Numbered from the stretch's first letter, positions 35,609-44,907 are shown. The stretch is DNA of 64,000 bases from Flavobacterium coralii (GCF_019891545.1 NZ_JAHDIU010000004.1:354524-418523), one strand, 5' to 3'. The notes: generated from the letters alone by a model not told the origin. Numbers and translations are program-made.

Positions 35609-36589
35609 TTGGTTACAGCCGACGATATATTTAATATTTCATCCAAAAAGCAGTTTGATAAAATTGCACTAAAGGTTTTCAGGCAGCAGTTTGACAACAA
35701 CAGCGTGTACAGGGAGTTTTGCCTACTGCTGAAAAAAGACAAGCAAAACGTAAAGTCGGTGCAGGATATACCCTTTTTACCCATACAATTTTTTAAATCG
35801 CACGCGGTATTAAACTCAGAAGAACCTGTACAAACTACATTTACCAGCAGCGGCACAACAGGCATGGTTACCAGTAGCCATCACGTAACAAATCTTAGTT
35901 TATATGAGCAAAGCTTCAGGCAGGCTTTTTCGCAATTTTACGGCAACATAGAAGACTACGCCATACTGGCCTTGCTCCCCTCCTATTTAGAACGCGAAGG
36001 TTCATCGCTAATCTATATGGTGCGCGACCTAATAGAAAGTTCGTGCAACCCGCACAGTGGCTTTTACCTCAATAATTATAATGAACTTATAAAGAAGCTG
36101 ACAGAATTAGATGCTTCAGGGCAAAATGTGCTCCTGATTGGCGTTACCTATGCACTGCTCGACCTTATCGAAATGCAGCAGTTCAGCCTTAAGAATACCA
36201 TAATTATGGAAACCGGCGGCATGAAGGGCAAACGCCGTGAAATAATCCGCGAAGAGCTGCACAAGCTACTTTGCAGCGGATTTGGCGTGAACGAAATACA
36301 TTCGGAATATGGCATGACCGAACTGTTGAGCCAGGCTTACTCTTTAGGGAATGGCATATTTGAATGCCCGCCCTGGATGGATGTCCTGATACGCGACACC
36401 GAAGATGCACTAACCTACATTGACTATGGTAAAACAGGCGGCATAAATGTGATAGACCTTGCCAACCTTAACTCCTGCGCATTTATTGCCACACAGGATT
36501 TAGGAAAAAAATATGCCAACCAGTCATTTGAAGTGCTGGGCAGGTTTGACAACTCCGATATCCGGGGATGTAACCTTATGGTGATGTAA
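35609..36589 (+). CDS. LuxE/PaaK-like acyl-protein synthetase or acyltransferase
   Basis: 326 residues from a TTG start at 35609; no ATG or GTG precedes the conserved region. It resembles LuxE-type acyl-protein synthetases: IPFLPIQFFKSHAV, the nucleotide-loop-like TFTSSGTTGMVTSSH, and EYGMTELLSQAY with a phenylacetate-CoA-ligase-like C-terminal part. Flavobacterial homologs are usually called acyl transferases; the true substrate is not known, and no lux-type reductase is nearby. Convergent with tyrS. Confidence 0.78.
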   Translation: MVTADDIFNISSKKQFDKIALKVFRQQFDNNSVYREFCLLLKKDKQNVKSVQDIPFLPIQFFKSHAVLNSEEPVQTTFTSSGTTGMVTSSHHVTNLSLYEQSFRQAFSQFYGNIEDYAILALLPSYLEREGSSLIYMVRDLIESSCNPHSGFYLNNYNELIKKLTELDASGQNVLLIGVTYALLDLIEMQQFSLKNTIIMETGGMKGKRREIIREELHKLLCSGFGVNEIHSEYGMTELLSQAYSLGNGIFECPPWMDVLIRDTEDALTYIDYGKTGGINVIDLANLNSCAFIATQDLGKKYANQSFEVLGRFDNSDIRGCNLMVM

Positions 36590-36592
36590 ATT

Positions 36593-36621
36593 AAAGCGGC
36601 TGTGTGATTCACAGCCGCTTT
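36593..36621. terminator. Bidirectional terminator between the LuxE-like gene and tyrS
   Basis: Perfect 12-base stem AAAGCGGCTGTG (36593-36604) / CACAGCCGCTTT (36610-36621), placed 3 and 11 bases from the two converging stop codons. Confidence 0.87.
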
Positions 36622-36632
36622 AATTATGATTA

Positions 36633-37937
36633 TTACTTAACGGTAATAACATAGTTCTTTTTCTTGCCGTGTTGTATAAACAGGTACTTACCAAACAAAA
36701 AGTCAGCTTCGCTAAGCTCGTACTTATCGTTTATCTTCTCCCGGTTTACAGATACGGCATTAGCCGTTAACGCCTTGCGCGCCTCTCCCCTTGATGGGAA
36801 AATAGCGGCGGTATCAGCAAGTATTTCTATAATACCGGCTGCATTGCCAAGCTGTTCTTTTGTAACCTCAGCATGAAAGAATTCGCCGAAAATATCATTA
36901 AAAACCTTTTCTCCTTTTGCTATAAGCTCCTCTTTGGTAAAGTTAGAAAAGGCAAATTCAGATGTTTTTATTGCTTCATCCAGTTCCTCTTTACTATGCA
37001 CAAAAGCAGTAACCTCTTCCGCAAGCCTCTTTTGCAGTTTCCTAAGGTGTGGTTCCTGCCTGTGCTCCTCAATAAGCGCTTCAATCGTTTCCTTGTCAAG
37101 AAATGTAAATATCTTTATATACTTTTCGGCATCCTCATCAGATGTATTCAGCCAAAACTGGTAAAACTTATATACCGAGGTCTTATCAGAGTCAAGCCAC
37201 ACATTACCACCTTCAGATTTACCGAATTTAGAACCGTCTGCTTTGGTAATAAGCGGGCAGGTCATCGCAAAAGCTTCTTTATCGCCTTCTTCGGTGTTCA
37301 TCCTCCTTATAAGCTCGGTACCGGTAGTAATGTTGCCCCATTGGTCACTTCCGCCAAGCTGCAGCTTAGCGCCAAAATTTTTATGCAGGTGGTAAAAGTC
37401 ATAACCCTGTATCAGCTGGTAGGTAAACTCGGTAAAGCTCATACCGCTTCCTGCTTCGCCTGTAAGGCGTTTTTTTACCGAATCCTTAGCCATCATATAG
37501 TTTACGGTTATACGCTTGCCCACATCGCGCGCAAAGCCTATAAACGAAAACTCTTTCATCCAGTCGTAGTTATTAACCAGTACCGGGGCATTTTTTTCAT
37601 CAGAATTAAAATCAAGAAAACGGCTAAGCACGCGTTTAATACCGGCAACATTTTTCTCTAATGCCGCTTCATCTAAAAGGTTTCTTTCATCCGACTTTCC
37701 TGATGGGTCACCAATCATTCCGGTAGCGCCCCCCACAAGCGCTATGGGCTTGTGCCCGCACTTGTACAGATGAACCAGTATAATGATAGGCACAAGGCTG
37801 CCAATGTGCAGGGAGTCAGAAGTTGGGTCGAACCCTATATAAGCAGTAGTCATTTCCTTATTGAGTTGTTCTTCTGTTCCCGGCATAATATCGTGCACCA
37901 TGCCCCTCCATCTTAATTCTTCTGTAAAATTTTTCAT
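36633..37937 (-). CDS. tyrS: Tyrosyl-tRNA synthetase
   Basis: 434 residues from ATG 37937 ([20 protein letters not shown]); a longer frame from 37985 would overlap the promoter. Class I signature HIGS at 44-47 ([11 protein letters not shown]), KMSKS-like KFGKS near residue 236, tRNA-binding S4 domain at the C-terminus ([23 protein letters not shown]). Charges tRNA-Tyr. Divergent from the epimerase gene. Confidence 0.96.
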   Translation of the reverse strand: MKNFTEELRWRGMVHDIMPGTEEQLNKEMTTAYIGFDPTSDSLHIGSLVPIIILVHLYKCGHKPIALVGGATGMIGDPSGKSDERNLLDEAALEKNVAGIKRVLSRFLDFNSDEKNAPVLVNNYDWMKEFSFIGFARDVGKRITVNYMMAKDSVKKRLTGEAGSGMSFTEFTYQLIQGYDFYHLHKNFGAKLQLGGSDQWGNITTGTELIRRMNTEEGDKEAFAMTCPLITKADGSKFGKSEGGNVWLDSDKTSVYKFYQFWLNTSDEDAEKYIKIFTFLDKETIEALIEEHRQEPHLRKLQKRLAEEVTAFVHSKEELDEAIKTSEFAFSNFTKEELIAKGEKVFNDIFGEFFHAEVTKEQLGNAAGIIEILADTAAIFPSRGEARKALTANAVSVNREKINDKYELSEADFLFGKYLFIQHGKKKNYVITVK

Positions 37938-37956
37938 CCTTATTGTTATTGAACCA

Positions 37957-37964
37957 CAAAAATA
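37957..37964 (-). promoter_or_regulatory. -7 element of tyrS
   Basis: Minus-strand TATTTTTG, 19 bases before the chosen ATG. It excludes the longer start at 37985. No TTG at the standard distance. Confidence 0.45.
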
Positions 37965-38026
37965 CAAACTTGAGTTTATATGCATTAAAAAAAGTGAACA
38001 ACCCGCTATATTAATGCTGTAACCGC

Positions 38027-38034
38027 TATTTTTG
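38027..38034 (+). promoter_or_regulatory. -7 element ending 4 bases before the epimerase ATG
   Basis: TATTTTTG at 38027-38034, then TACT, then ATG at 38039. If used, transcription starts at or within a base or two of the A of ATG: a leaderless mRNA. Confidence 0.5.
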
Positions 38035-38038
38035 TACT

Positions 38039-39055
38039 ATGATATTAGTAACCGGCGGAACAGGCTTAGTAGGTGCCCACCTGCTGCTTCAGCTTACTGA
38101 AAGCAGTACGATGCCTGTACGTGCTTTGTACCGCACAGATGCCGGTAAAGCAAAAACCCGCAACCTGTTTATCAATTATGATAAGGAAGCTTTATTTGAA
38201 AAAATAAACTGGGTACAGGGAGATATTACTGATATACCATCGCTTGAGGAAGCATTTGCGGGTGTAACCTATGTGTACCATTGTGCCGCACTGATATCGT
38301 ATGACCCTGCCGATGAGGAACTTCTGCGTAAAGTTAATATTGAGGGGACTGCCAATATTGTAAACTTAGCGCTTGCTTATGGCTGCCTGAAACTTTGCCA
38401 CGTCAGTACTATTGCTGCACTGGGCGACCTTAAGGAGGGAGAAACCATAATTACAGAAGAAACGGAATGGAACCCCGAAGTAAAGCACAGCGACTATGGT
38501 ATAAGTAAGCATGGTGCGGAGATGGAAGTATGGCGTGGCCTGCAGGAAGGCTTGCAAACGGTTATGGTAAATCCGGCGCTTATTTTTGGTTATGGGTTCT
38601 GGAACCAGGGCAGCGGTACAATTTTTAAAGCTATACATGAAGGCCATTACTTTTATACAAAAGGTAACTGTGGCGTTATAGCGGCAGAGGATGTTGCAAC
38701 TGTTATGATACAGCTGATGCAGAGCGGGATTAGCGGCGAGAAATATACCCTCTTAGCAGATCACATGCCTATTAAAGAACTTTTTGGCACCATTGCCGAC
38801 GGCATGGGCAAAAGGAGGCCGCCTGTAAAAGCATCAAGGCTTATGACATCTGTTGCGTGGCGGATTGATTGGCTTATTTCTAAATTATTAAGACGTAAAA
38901 GGGTTATAACACGTTTTGTTGCACGCGTATCGCACAATAAAACATACTACAGCACAGAGAAAATTAACAGCACACTACAACTTAATTTTAAAGAGCCTAA
39001 GGCTTATATAAAGGAGTTAGCGGCACAGTATGCAAAGGCAAAAAACAAAGTATAG
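38039..39055 (+). CDS. NAD-dependent epimerase/dehydratase (extended SDR)
   Basis: 338 residues. Rossmann motif ILVTGGTGLVGAHLL begins at residue 2, fixing the start. Active-site YGISKHGAE (Y-x3-K) and a preceding Ser/Thr region (CHVSTIAALG). It acts on a nucleotide sugar or a related alcohol/ketone; substrate not predictable, and homologs resemble dihydroflavonol-4-reductase-like proteins. The C-terminus is Lys-rich. Convergent with the DUF4296 gene 9 bases away. Confidence 0.87.
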   Translation: MILVTGGTGLVGAHLLLQLTESSTMPVRALYRTDAGKAKTRNLFINYDKEALFEKINWVQGDITDIPSLEEAFAGVTYVYHCAALISYDPADEELLRKVNIEGTANIVNLALAYGCLKLCHVSTIAALGDLKEGETIITEETEWNPEVKHSDYGISKHGAEMEVWRGLQEGLQTVMVNPALIFGYGFWNQGSGTIFKAIHEGHYFYTKGNCGVIAAEDVATVMIQLMQSGISGEKYTLLADHMPIKELFGTIADGMGKRRPPVKASRLMTSVAWRIDWLISKLLRRKRVITRFVARVSHNKTYYSTEKINSTLQLNFKEPKAYIKELAAQYAKAKNKV

Positions 39056-39064
39056 TAATACTAA

Positions 39065-39499
39065 TTATTGCGCTTCTCCTTCAGCTTTTTCCTGATTTTC
39101 CAAACCCATTTTTTTCATTGCATTAGGGCCAAGCTGCTTGTTAAGCTCTGTTTTTAAAGTATCTTTTTTATCTTCAAAAGCTGCTTTTTCTTTATTAACC
39201 CTGTCTGTTACCTTTTTATGGATACGGTCATACTTGTCAAGGTCAGATGCATAATAGGTATTATTTTGCGCAAAGGTGGCGCTGTCAATTTTATACTTTT
39301 GATAAATATAATCGGTAGTGCTCACATTATTATCCAACAGGTACTTAGGCTGGTGGGCGCGCATAGCCTGCAAAACGGTAATATCATATAATATATTAGC
39401 CATTTCGTCTTCGCTTAGCAGGCGTTCAGGCTTTTCCGCGCCGTCGCCGCAGGAAGCCATGCAAAACAAACCAAGTAATAATACTGCTGCCTTTTTCAT
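39065..39499 (-). CDS. DUF4296 lipoprotein
   Basis: 144 residues from ATG 39499, giving a lipoprotein signal MKKAAVLLLGLFCMASC with Cys17. A DUF4296 domain follows (MANILYDITVLQAMRAHQP, DYIYQKYKIDSATFAQNNTYYASD), then a Lys/Glu-rich coiled tail. Function unknown. Starts 4 bases after the pyrC stop, as the last gene of a glycosyltransferase-pyrC-DUF4296 operon that I recall as conserved in Flavobacteriaceae. Confidence 0.83.
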   Translation of the reverse strand: MKKAAVLLLGLFCMASCGDGAEKPERLLSEDEMANILYDITVLQAMRAHQPKYLLDNNVSTTDYIYQKYKIDSATFAQNNTYYASDLDKYDRIHKKVTDRVNKEKAAFEDKKDTLKTELNKQLGPNAMKKMGLENQEKAEGEAQ

Positions 39500-39503
39500 A
39501 TAA

Positions 39504-40844
39504 CTACCTGTCAAAAAGCAAACGTTCCCCGCAGCGCAGGTCTTTTACTTTAAAGTTATTATAAACCAGTTGCCCGTTTACAAATGTGTGGGTTATCCTC
39601 GATTTAAAGTTAGTGCCTTCAAACGGAGACCAGCCGCATTTATACAGGATATTTTCTTTCTTAACATTCCACGGCAGCCCCGGGTTCACTATAGCAAGGT
39701 CGGCATAGTAACCCTCGCGGATAAAGCCCCTCTTTTCTATTTTGAAAAGCTTCGCCGGGTTGTGCGCCATTTTTTCTACGATTTTCTCTATTGATATCTT
39801 ACCCTGGTGATAGGCTTCAAACATTGCCACTACAGCATGCTGTACCAAAGGCCCGCCTGATGGTGAGCTTGTATAAGGATTGTTCTTTTCTTCAAGTGTG
39901 TGTGGTGCATGGTCGGTGGCTATAACATCTATACGGTCATCAAGCAGCGCCTTCCATAATGCATCGCGGTCAGCTTCTGTTTTCACTGCCGGGTTCCACT
40001 TTATAAGGGAGCCTTTCTTTTCATAATCGGCATCGGTAAACCAAAGGTGGTGGATACATACCTCGGCTGTAATTTTCTTTTCCTCTAACGGAATTTTATT
40101 GGTAAAAAGCTCTAATTCTTTAGCGGTAGAAACATGAAAAACGTGCAGCCTTGCTCCTGTTTTCTTGGCAAGTGCTACCGCACGGGATGATGAAAGATAG
40201 CAGGCCTCTGTACTCCTTATCAGCGGATGGTACTTTACGGGTATATTATCTCCGTATTCCGCTTTATATTTTTCAAGGTTTTCCCTTACTGTTGCCTCAT
40301 CTTCGCAGTGGGCAGCTATAAGCATATCTGTATTGGAAAAAATCTTTTCAAGTACCTTTTCATCATCCACCAGCATATTACCTGTAGATGAACCTAAAAA
40401 CAGCTTAATACCAGCAACATTTTTAGGATTGGTTTTAAGCAACTCGTCAAGGTTGTCGTTAGTGCCCCCCATCATGAATGAATAGTTGGCATAAGATACC
40501 TCTGCCGCCCTTTGGTATTTTTCTTCTAAAAGTTCCTGTGTTACGGCATTGGGCACCGTGTTGGGCTGTTCTATAAATGATGTAATACCGCCGGCTACCG
40601 CAGCTCGCGATTCGGTTTCTATAGTGCCTTTATGGGTTAGCCCCGGTTCACGGAAATGAACCTGGTCATCTATAGCACCGGGAATAAGGTAATTACCCTC
40701 GGCATCTATAATTTTACTGTCAGACGATTTGGGGCTTATGCTTTCGCCAATCTCCTTGATTATTTTATCTTCAATTAAAACATCGCCCTCAACAATGGTT
40801 CCTTCATTTACAATCCTGGCATTCTTGATTAAAATCCTGTTCAT
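39504..40844 (-). CDS. pyrC: Dihydroorotase
   Basis: 446 residues, amidohydrolase fold. Recognised by LIPGAIDDQVHFREPGLTHKG, IKLFLGSSTGNM (carbamylated-lysine region), AHCEDEATV, HVSTAKELELF and IATDHAPHTLEEK. It would close carbamoyl-aspartate to dihydroorotate in pyrimidine synthesis. The usual first metal-ligand pair HxH is QVH here, a feature I associate with Bacteroidota enzymes. Allantoinase is the main alternative. Second gene of the operon, 6 bases after the glycosyltransferase stop. Confidence 0.88.
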   Translation of the reverse strand: MNRILIKNARIVNEGTIVEGDVLIEDKIIKEIGESISPKSSDSKIIDAEGNYLIPGAIDDQVHFREPGLTHKGTIETESRAAVAGGITSFIEQPNTVPNAVTQELLEEKYQRAAEVSYANYSFMMGGTNDNLDELLKTNPKNVAGIKLFLGSSTGNMLVDDEKVLEKIFSNTDMLIAAHCEDEATVRENLEKYKAEYGDNIPVKYHPLIRSTEACYLSSSRAVALAKKTGARLHVFHVSTAKELELFTNKIPLEEKKITAEVCIHHLWFTDADYEKKGSLIKWNPAVKTEADRDALWKALLDDRIDVIATDHAPHTLEEKNNPYTSSPSGGPLVQHAVVAMFEAYHQGKISIEKIVEKMAHNPAKLFKIEKRGFIREGYYADLAIVNPGLPWNVKKENILYKCGWSPFEGTNFKSRITHTFVNGQLVYNNFKVKDLRCGERLLFDR

Positions 40845-40850
40845 GTTGTT

Positions 40851-41573
40851 TTAAAGCCGGTTAAGCATTTTTTTTATTCTAAGCGCCACTACGCCGGTTA
40901 TGGCTTCTTTTATAATGGCATTACTCATTTTAGATTCACCTTTGGTGCGGTCTGTAAAAATTATAGGTACTTCTACAATTACAAAACCGTTAGCATAGGC
41001 ACGGTACTTCATTTCTATCTGAAAAGCATACCCTACAAATTTAATCTTATTTAGGTTTATAGTTTCTAAAACTTTACGTTTATAACAAATAAATCCTGCT
41101 GTGGCATCGTGTATTTTCATTCCCGTTACCAGCTTAACATATACAGAGGCATAATACGAAAGCAACACCCTGCTAAGCGGCCAGTTCACCACATTTACAC
41201 CCCTGCTGTAGCGTGACCCTATTGCCATATCGGCGCCGTTTCTGCATGCTGCATAAAGTTTTTCAAGATCTGCCGGGTTGTGCGAAAAATCGGCATCCAT
41301 TTCAAAGATGTACTCATACCTTCCTGCAATGGCCCATTTAAAACCATGCACATAAGCAGTACCAAGCCCTGATTTGCCCGGCCTGACTTCGAGGTGCAGC
41401 CTCTCGCCAAACTCCTGTTGCAGCTCTTTTACACGGCCGGCGGTACCATCGGGCGAGTTATCATCTACTATTAAAACATCAAATGGGGTGCTAAGCGAAA
41501 AAACTGCCCTGATAATGGCATCTATATTTTCAATTTCGTTATACGTTGGGATTATAACAATGCCATCGCTCAT
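40851..41573 (-). CDS. Polyprenol-phosphate mannosyltransferase-like GT2
   Basis: 240 residues from ATG 41573 (MSDGIVIIPTYNEIENIDAI); the longer frame to 41597 overlaps the promoter. GT2/DPM1-type motifs: VLIVDDNSPDGTAGRV, YEIFEMDADFSH-type segment (EYIFEMDADFSHNPADL), GSRYSRG, FTDRTKGESKM. It transfers a sugar to a polyprenyl phosphate on the cytoplasmic side. No C-terminal membrane helices. First gene of the operon with pyrC and DUF4296. Confidence 0.9.
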   Translation of the reverse strand: MSDGIVIIPTYNEIENIDAIIRAVFSLSTPFDVLIVDDNSPDGTAGRVKELQQEFGERLHLEVRPGKSGLGTAYVHGFKWAIAGRYEYIFEMDADFSHNPADLEKLYAACRNGADMAIGSRYSRGVNVVNWPLSRVLLSYYASVYVKLVTGMKIHDATAGFICYKRKVLETINLNKIKFVGYAFQIEMKYRAYANGFVIVEVPIIFTDRTKGESKMSNAIIKEAITGVVALRIKKMLNRL

Positions 41574-41594
41574 TAGTAACCGTGAATTTTGGTG

Positions 41595-41602
41595 CAAAAA
41601 TA
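41595..41602 (-). promoter_or_regulatory. -7 element of the glycosyltransferase-pyrC-DUF4296 operon
   Basis: Minus-strand TATTTTTG, 21 bases before the ATG at 41573. It overlaps the upstream in-frame start at 41597, which is therefore rejected. Confidence 0.5.
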
Positions 41603-41665
41603 ATGCATTTCTAACGTGAGTTTCATAATTAAATTATAATAAAATTTTTCATGCTGAAATTTAAG

Positions 41666-41673
41666 TAATTTTG
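41666..41673 (+). promoter_or_regulatory. -7 element ending 4 bases before the DUF4271 ATG
   Basis: TAATTTTG at 41666-41673, CGCC, then ATG at 41678. As at 38027, it predicts a leaderless message, or a 9-base leader if the second ATG (41687) is used. Confidence 0.5.
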
Positions 41674-41677
41674 CGCC

Positions 41678-42343
41678 ATGGGAGATATGGTATTATATGA
41701 GCGTTTAACCGCAGGCAAAGACTGGGCAACAGTTTTGTTTGTTGTATGCTTTATACTTATTGCCATTAATAAAACCGTTTTTGAGGGCCGCTTTGCCGAG
41801 TTTATCAAACTGGCATATTCTGACAAATATATAAAGATATATAAAGACAGCGGCAATATGCTAAGTGGCTTTACCATTTCTTTCTTTATTGTGCAGCTCA
41901 TATCGTTCACTTTTTTGGCGCAGTTCCTGCTGAGCTACTATGGGCTTGCTGAAAAAACAAGCTGGATATCGTTTATACAGATATTAACTTTTATAGCTGT
42001 ATTTATCCTGTCTAAGTACCTGATAGAAAAAATTATAGCCACCTCTTTTAATATAGAGGAGTTTAACGAAATGTTTAACCTGCACAAAGTGAATTACCGG
42101 GCTTATATTGGTTTTTTGCTGCTGCCGGTAAATATTATATTATTTTACAATAAAGAGCCGCTTCCGGTTGTACTGTACAGTATATTAGGACTTATTCTTG
42201 CTGGGACTATTGTTACCTACCTCTTTTCATTAAGGTTGTATCAAAATTTGATACTCGGCAAATTGTTCTATTTTATTTTGTATCTTTGCACTCTCGAAAT
42301 AGCACCCTATTATTTCATGTATTATTGGTTTACCAAACAGTAA
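41678..42343 (+). CDS. DUF4271 integral membrane protein
   Basis: 221 residues with about six to seven hydrophobic helices (WATVLFVVCFILIAINKTVF, FTFLAQFLLSYYG, LPVVLYSILGLILAGTIVTYLF). The pattern matches DUF4271, which I recall next to uroporphyrinogen-III synthase in flavobacteria. Function unknown. hemD follows after 19 bases, so they are likely co-transcribed. An alternative start is ATG 41687. Confidence 0.8.
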   Translation: MGDMVLYERLTAGKDWATVLFVVCFILIAINKTVFEGRFAEFIKLAYSDKYIKIYKDSGNMLSGFTISFFIVQLISFTFLAQFLLSYYGLAEKTSWISFIQILTFIAVFILSKYLIEKIIATSFNIEEFNEMFNLHKVNYRAYIGFLLLPVNIILFYNKEPLPVVLYSILGLILAGTIVTYLFSLRLYQNLILGKLFYFILYLCTLEIAPYYFMYYWFTKQ

Positions 42344-42362
42344 GTAAAACAACATATCAACT

Positions 42363-43112
42363 ATGAAAGTGAAAACAATTTTGGTTTCACAACCGGAACC
42401 TAAAGTAGAAAATTCACCGTACTTTGAAATACAACACAAACTAAAAGTAAAGGTAGATTTCAGGCCATTTATCCATGTAGAGGGTGTAAGCGCAAAAGAG
42501 GTAAGAGCCCAAAAGATTGACCTAAACAATTTTACAGCCATAATACTTACCAGCAAGAACTCTATAGACCATTTTTTCCGTGTAGCTGAAGAAATGCGCT
42601 ATAAAGTACCTGAAACCATGAAATATTTTTGCCAGAGCGAAGCTGTTGCTTTTTACCTGCAAAAGTATGTAGTGTACCGTAAAAGGAAAATTTATGTGGG
42701 GCAGAAGGAATTTGCCGATCTTTCCCCGCTTATAAAAAAGTATAAGGATGAAAAGTTCCTGCTTCCGGCATCTGACCAGCTTAATGACGATGTTCCGCAA
42801 ACGCTTAATGCGCTAAAGGTAAACTGGACACCCGGTATTTTTTATCGCACGGTTATGAGCGACCTGAGCGATCTTAAGGATGTATATTATGATGTACTGG
42901 CGTTTTTTAGCCCTACCGGGATAAAATCGTTATTTAAAAACTTCCCTGAGTTTAAGCAGAATGATACCCGTATAGCCGTTTTTGGCAGTACAACCCAAAA
43001 AGAAGCGTTAGACCACGGACTGCGTATTGATATCATGGCGCCAACGCCCGATACCCCAAGCATGACAATGGCGCTTGAAAAGTATATACAGGAGGTTAAC
43101 AAAGCCAAATAA
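42363..43112 (+). CDS. hemD: Uroporphyrinogen-III synthase
   Basis: 249 residues. HemD two-lobed fold: KTILVSQPEPKVENSPYF, FTAIILTSKNSIDHFF, PDTPSMTMALEKYI, and a second-lobe DVLAFFSPTGIKSLF. It cyclises hydroxymethylbilane in heme synthesis. HemD is poorly conserved, so the call rests on these segments and length. Downstream of DUF4271; a terminator follows. Confidence 0.87.
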   Translation: MKVKTILVSQPEPKVENSPYFEIQHKLKVKVDFRPFIHVEGVSAKEVRAQKIDLNNFTAIILTSKNSIDHFFRVAEEMRYKVPETMKYFCQSEAVAFYLQKYVVYRKRKIYVGQKEFADLSPLIKKYKDEKFLLPASDQLNDDVPQTLNALKVNWTPGIFYRTVMSDLSDLKDVYYDVLAFFSPTGIKSLFKNFPEFKQNDTRIAVFGSTTQKEALDHGLRIDIMAPTPDTPSMTMALEKYIQEVNKAK

Positions 43113-43144
43113 AGACTTCATCACTACATTACTGAAAAAATAGT

Positions 43145-43173
43145 AAGCTGCCCCCTAAGGGCAGCTTTTTTTT
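43145..43173 (+). terminator. Terminator of hemD
   Basis: Perfect 9-base stem AAGCTGCCC (43145-43153) / GGGCAGCTT (43159-43167), 5-base loop, T-run. Confidence 0.9.
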
Positions 43174-43272
43174 ATTGCTGTAACGGAATTTTATATCATC
43201 TTGAAAGATATATAAAATGAAAAACCGCCCTTGGCAAAAGGACGGTTTTCCGCATCTATTCTAAAATCACAT

Positions 43273-44874
43273 TTATGCCAGTGGGGCACCTGCAAGAATT
43301 TCTTCATTCGCAAATTCCTCAAACTTGGCAAAATTTTTCCTGAATGCCGCAGCAAGTTCGTGCGCTTTGGCATCATAGGCTTCTTTATCTTCCCACGTAT
43401 TACGCGGATTAAGTACTTCTGACGGAACGTTAGGGCAGCTTTGTGGCTTGGCAAGGCCAAAAACCTCATGCGTAGTATAATCTACATTATCAAGCTCGCC
43501 ATTAAGGGCTGCTGTAATCATGGCCCTTGTATATTTAAGCTTCATCCTGCTTCCGGTGCCATAAGGGCCACCAGTCCAGCCGGTATTTACAAGCCATACA
43601 TTAACGCCTGCATCCTTCATTTTTTTGCTAAGCATCTCTGCATACTTTGTTGGGTGCAGCGGCATGAAAGGCGCACCAAAACAAGCAGAGAAGTTAGGCT
43701 GAGGCTCGTTTACACCTGCTTCTGTACCGGCAACTTTTGCAGTATAGCCTGATATGAAGTGGTAAGCTGCCTGGCCCGGGGTAAGTTTGCTTATCGGAGG
43801 CAGTACACCAAATGCATCAGCCGTTAAGAAGAAAATGTTTTTAGGGTTTTTACCTATAGAACCCGGCTGAATGTTATCTATGTGGTAAATAGGATAACTT
43901 ACCCTTGTATTTTGTGTAATTGAAATATCTTCATAATCTACCACATTGCTGCCTTCTTCAAAAATTACGTTTTCAAGTATGGCACCTCTTTTAATTGCGT
44001 GGTAAATATCCGGTTCGTTCTCCTCGGTAAGGTTTATAACTTTTGCATAGCAACCGCCTTCAAAGTTAAACACAGTATTTTCATTCGTCCACCCGTGCTC
44101 ATCGTCACCAATGAGTTTACGGTCAGGATCGGCAGAAAGCGTTGTCTTACCTGTACCTGAAAGTCCGAAGAAAATTGCCGTATCGCCATCTTCGCCCACA
44201 TTGGCGCTGCAGTGCATCGGCAAAGTGTTTTCATATACAGGCAATATAAAGTTAAGTGCAGAAAAAATACCTTTTTTCATTTCACCTGTATAACCTGTAC
44301 CGCCTATTAGTGCAATTTTCCTTGTAAAATCAAGTATTGCGAAATTGCTTTGACGCGTACCATCTACAGCCGGGTCTGCTTTAAAGCCCGGTGCGCACAC
44401 TACATGCCAGTCGGCAGAAAAATCTTCAAGTTCAGAATCTTCCGGACGAAGGAACATATTGTAGCAGAATAGGTTGCTCCATGGGTACTCTGTTACCACT
44501 CTTACATTTAGCCTGTAATTAGGGTCGGCACACACATAGCTGTCACGAACATAAAGTTCTTTTCCTGACAGGTAGTCAGTAACTTTATTATATAGTGCTT
44601 CAAATTTATCGCTGTCAAAAGGGAGGTTTATATTGCCCCACCATACTTTGTCTTCAGTAATGCTGTCTTTTACAATAAAACGGTCCTGGGGCGACCTTCC
44701 TGTAAACTCTCCGGTATTAACCGCAAGCGCCCCTGTAGAACTCTCAACCCCCATACCCTTCTCTATAGTTATATCATGAAGCTCATCAGGAGACAGTTGA
44801 TATTTTACAGTAGCGTTCTTAATTCCCATGTTTTCCAACGAAATCGTTTTCGTGAAAAGGCCGTAATTCTCCAT
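43273..44874 (-). CDS. pckA: Phosphoenolpyruvate carboxykinase (ATP)
   Basis: 533 residues from ATG 44874 (MENYGLFTKTISLENMGIKNATV). The longer frame to 44910 is unlikely because its first ATG overlaps the -7 element at 44908-44915. Kinase P-loop GLSGTGKTTLS, DDEHGWTNEN, the oxaloacetate-site GRSPQDRFIVKD, and FSACFGAPFMPLHPTKYA. It catalyses oxaloacetate + ATP to PEP for gluconeogenesis. Single gene. Confidence 0.96.
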   Translation of the reverse strand: MENYGLFTKTISLENMGIKNATVKYQLSPDELHDITIEKGMGVESSTGALAVNTGEFTGRSPQDRFIVKDSITEDKVWWGNINLPFDSDKFEALYNKVTDYLSGKELYVRDSYVCADPNYRLNVRVVTEYPWSNLFCYNMFLRPEDSELEDFSADWHVVCAPGFKADPAVDGTRQSNFAILDFTRKIALIGGTGYTGEMKKGIFSALNFILPVYENTLPMHCSANVGEDGDTAIFFGLSGTGKTTLSADPDRKLIGDDEHGWTNENTVFNFEGGCYAKVINLTEENEPDIYHAIKRGAILENVIFEEGSNVVDYEDISITQNTRVSYPIYHIDNIQPGSIGKNPKNIFFLTADAFGVLPPISKLTPGQAAYHFISGYTAKVAGTEAGVNEPQPNFSACFGAPFMPLHPTKYAEMLSKKMKDAGVNVWLVNTGWTGGPYGTGSRMKLKYTRAMITAALNGELDNVDYTTHEVFGLAKPQSCPNVPSEVLNPRNTWEDKEAYDAKAHELAAAFRKNFAKFEEFANEEILAGAPLA

Positions 44875-44907
44875 AACTTTAAGATTAAGTTGCATTGTTT
44901 TAAAGGG

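Noticed and set aside
36873-37661. 262-codon plus-strand frame inside tyrS
   Set aside because: Overlaps conserved TyrRS motifs on the other strand; Lys/Phe/Arg-rich with no recognisable domain.
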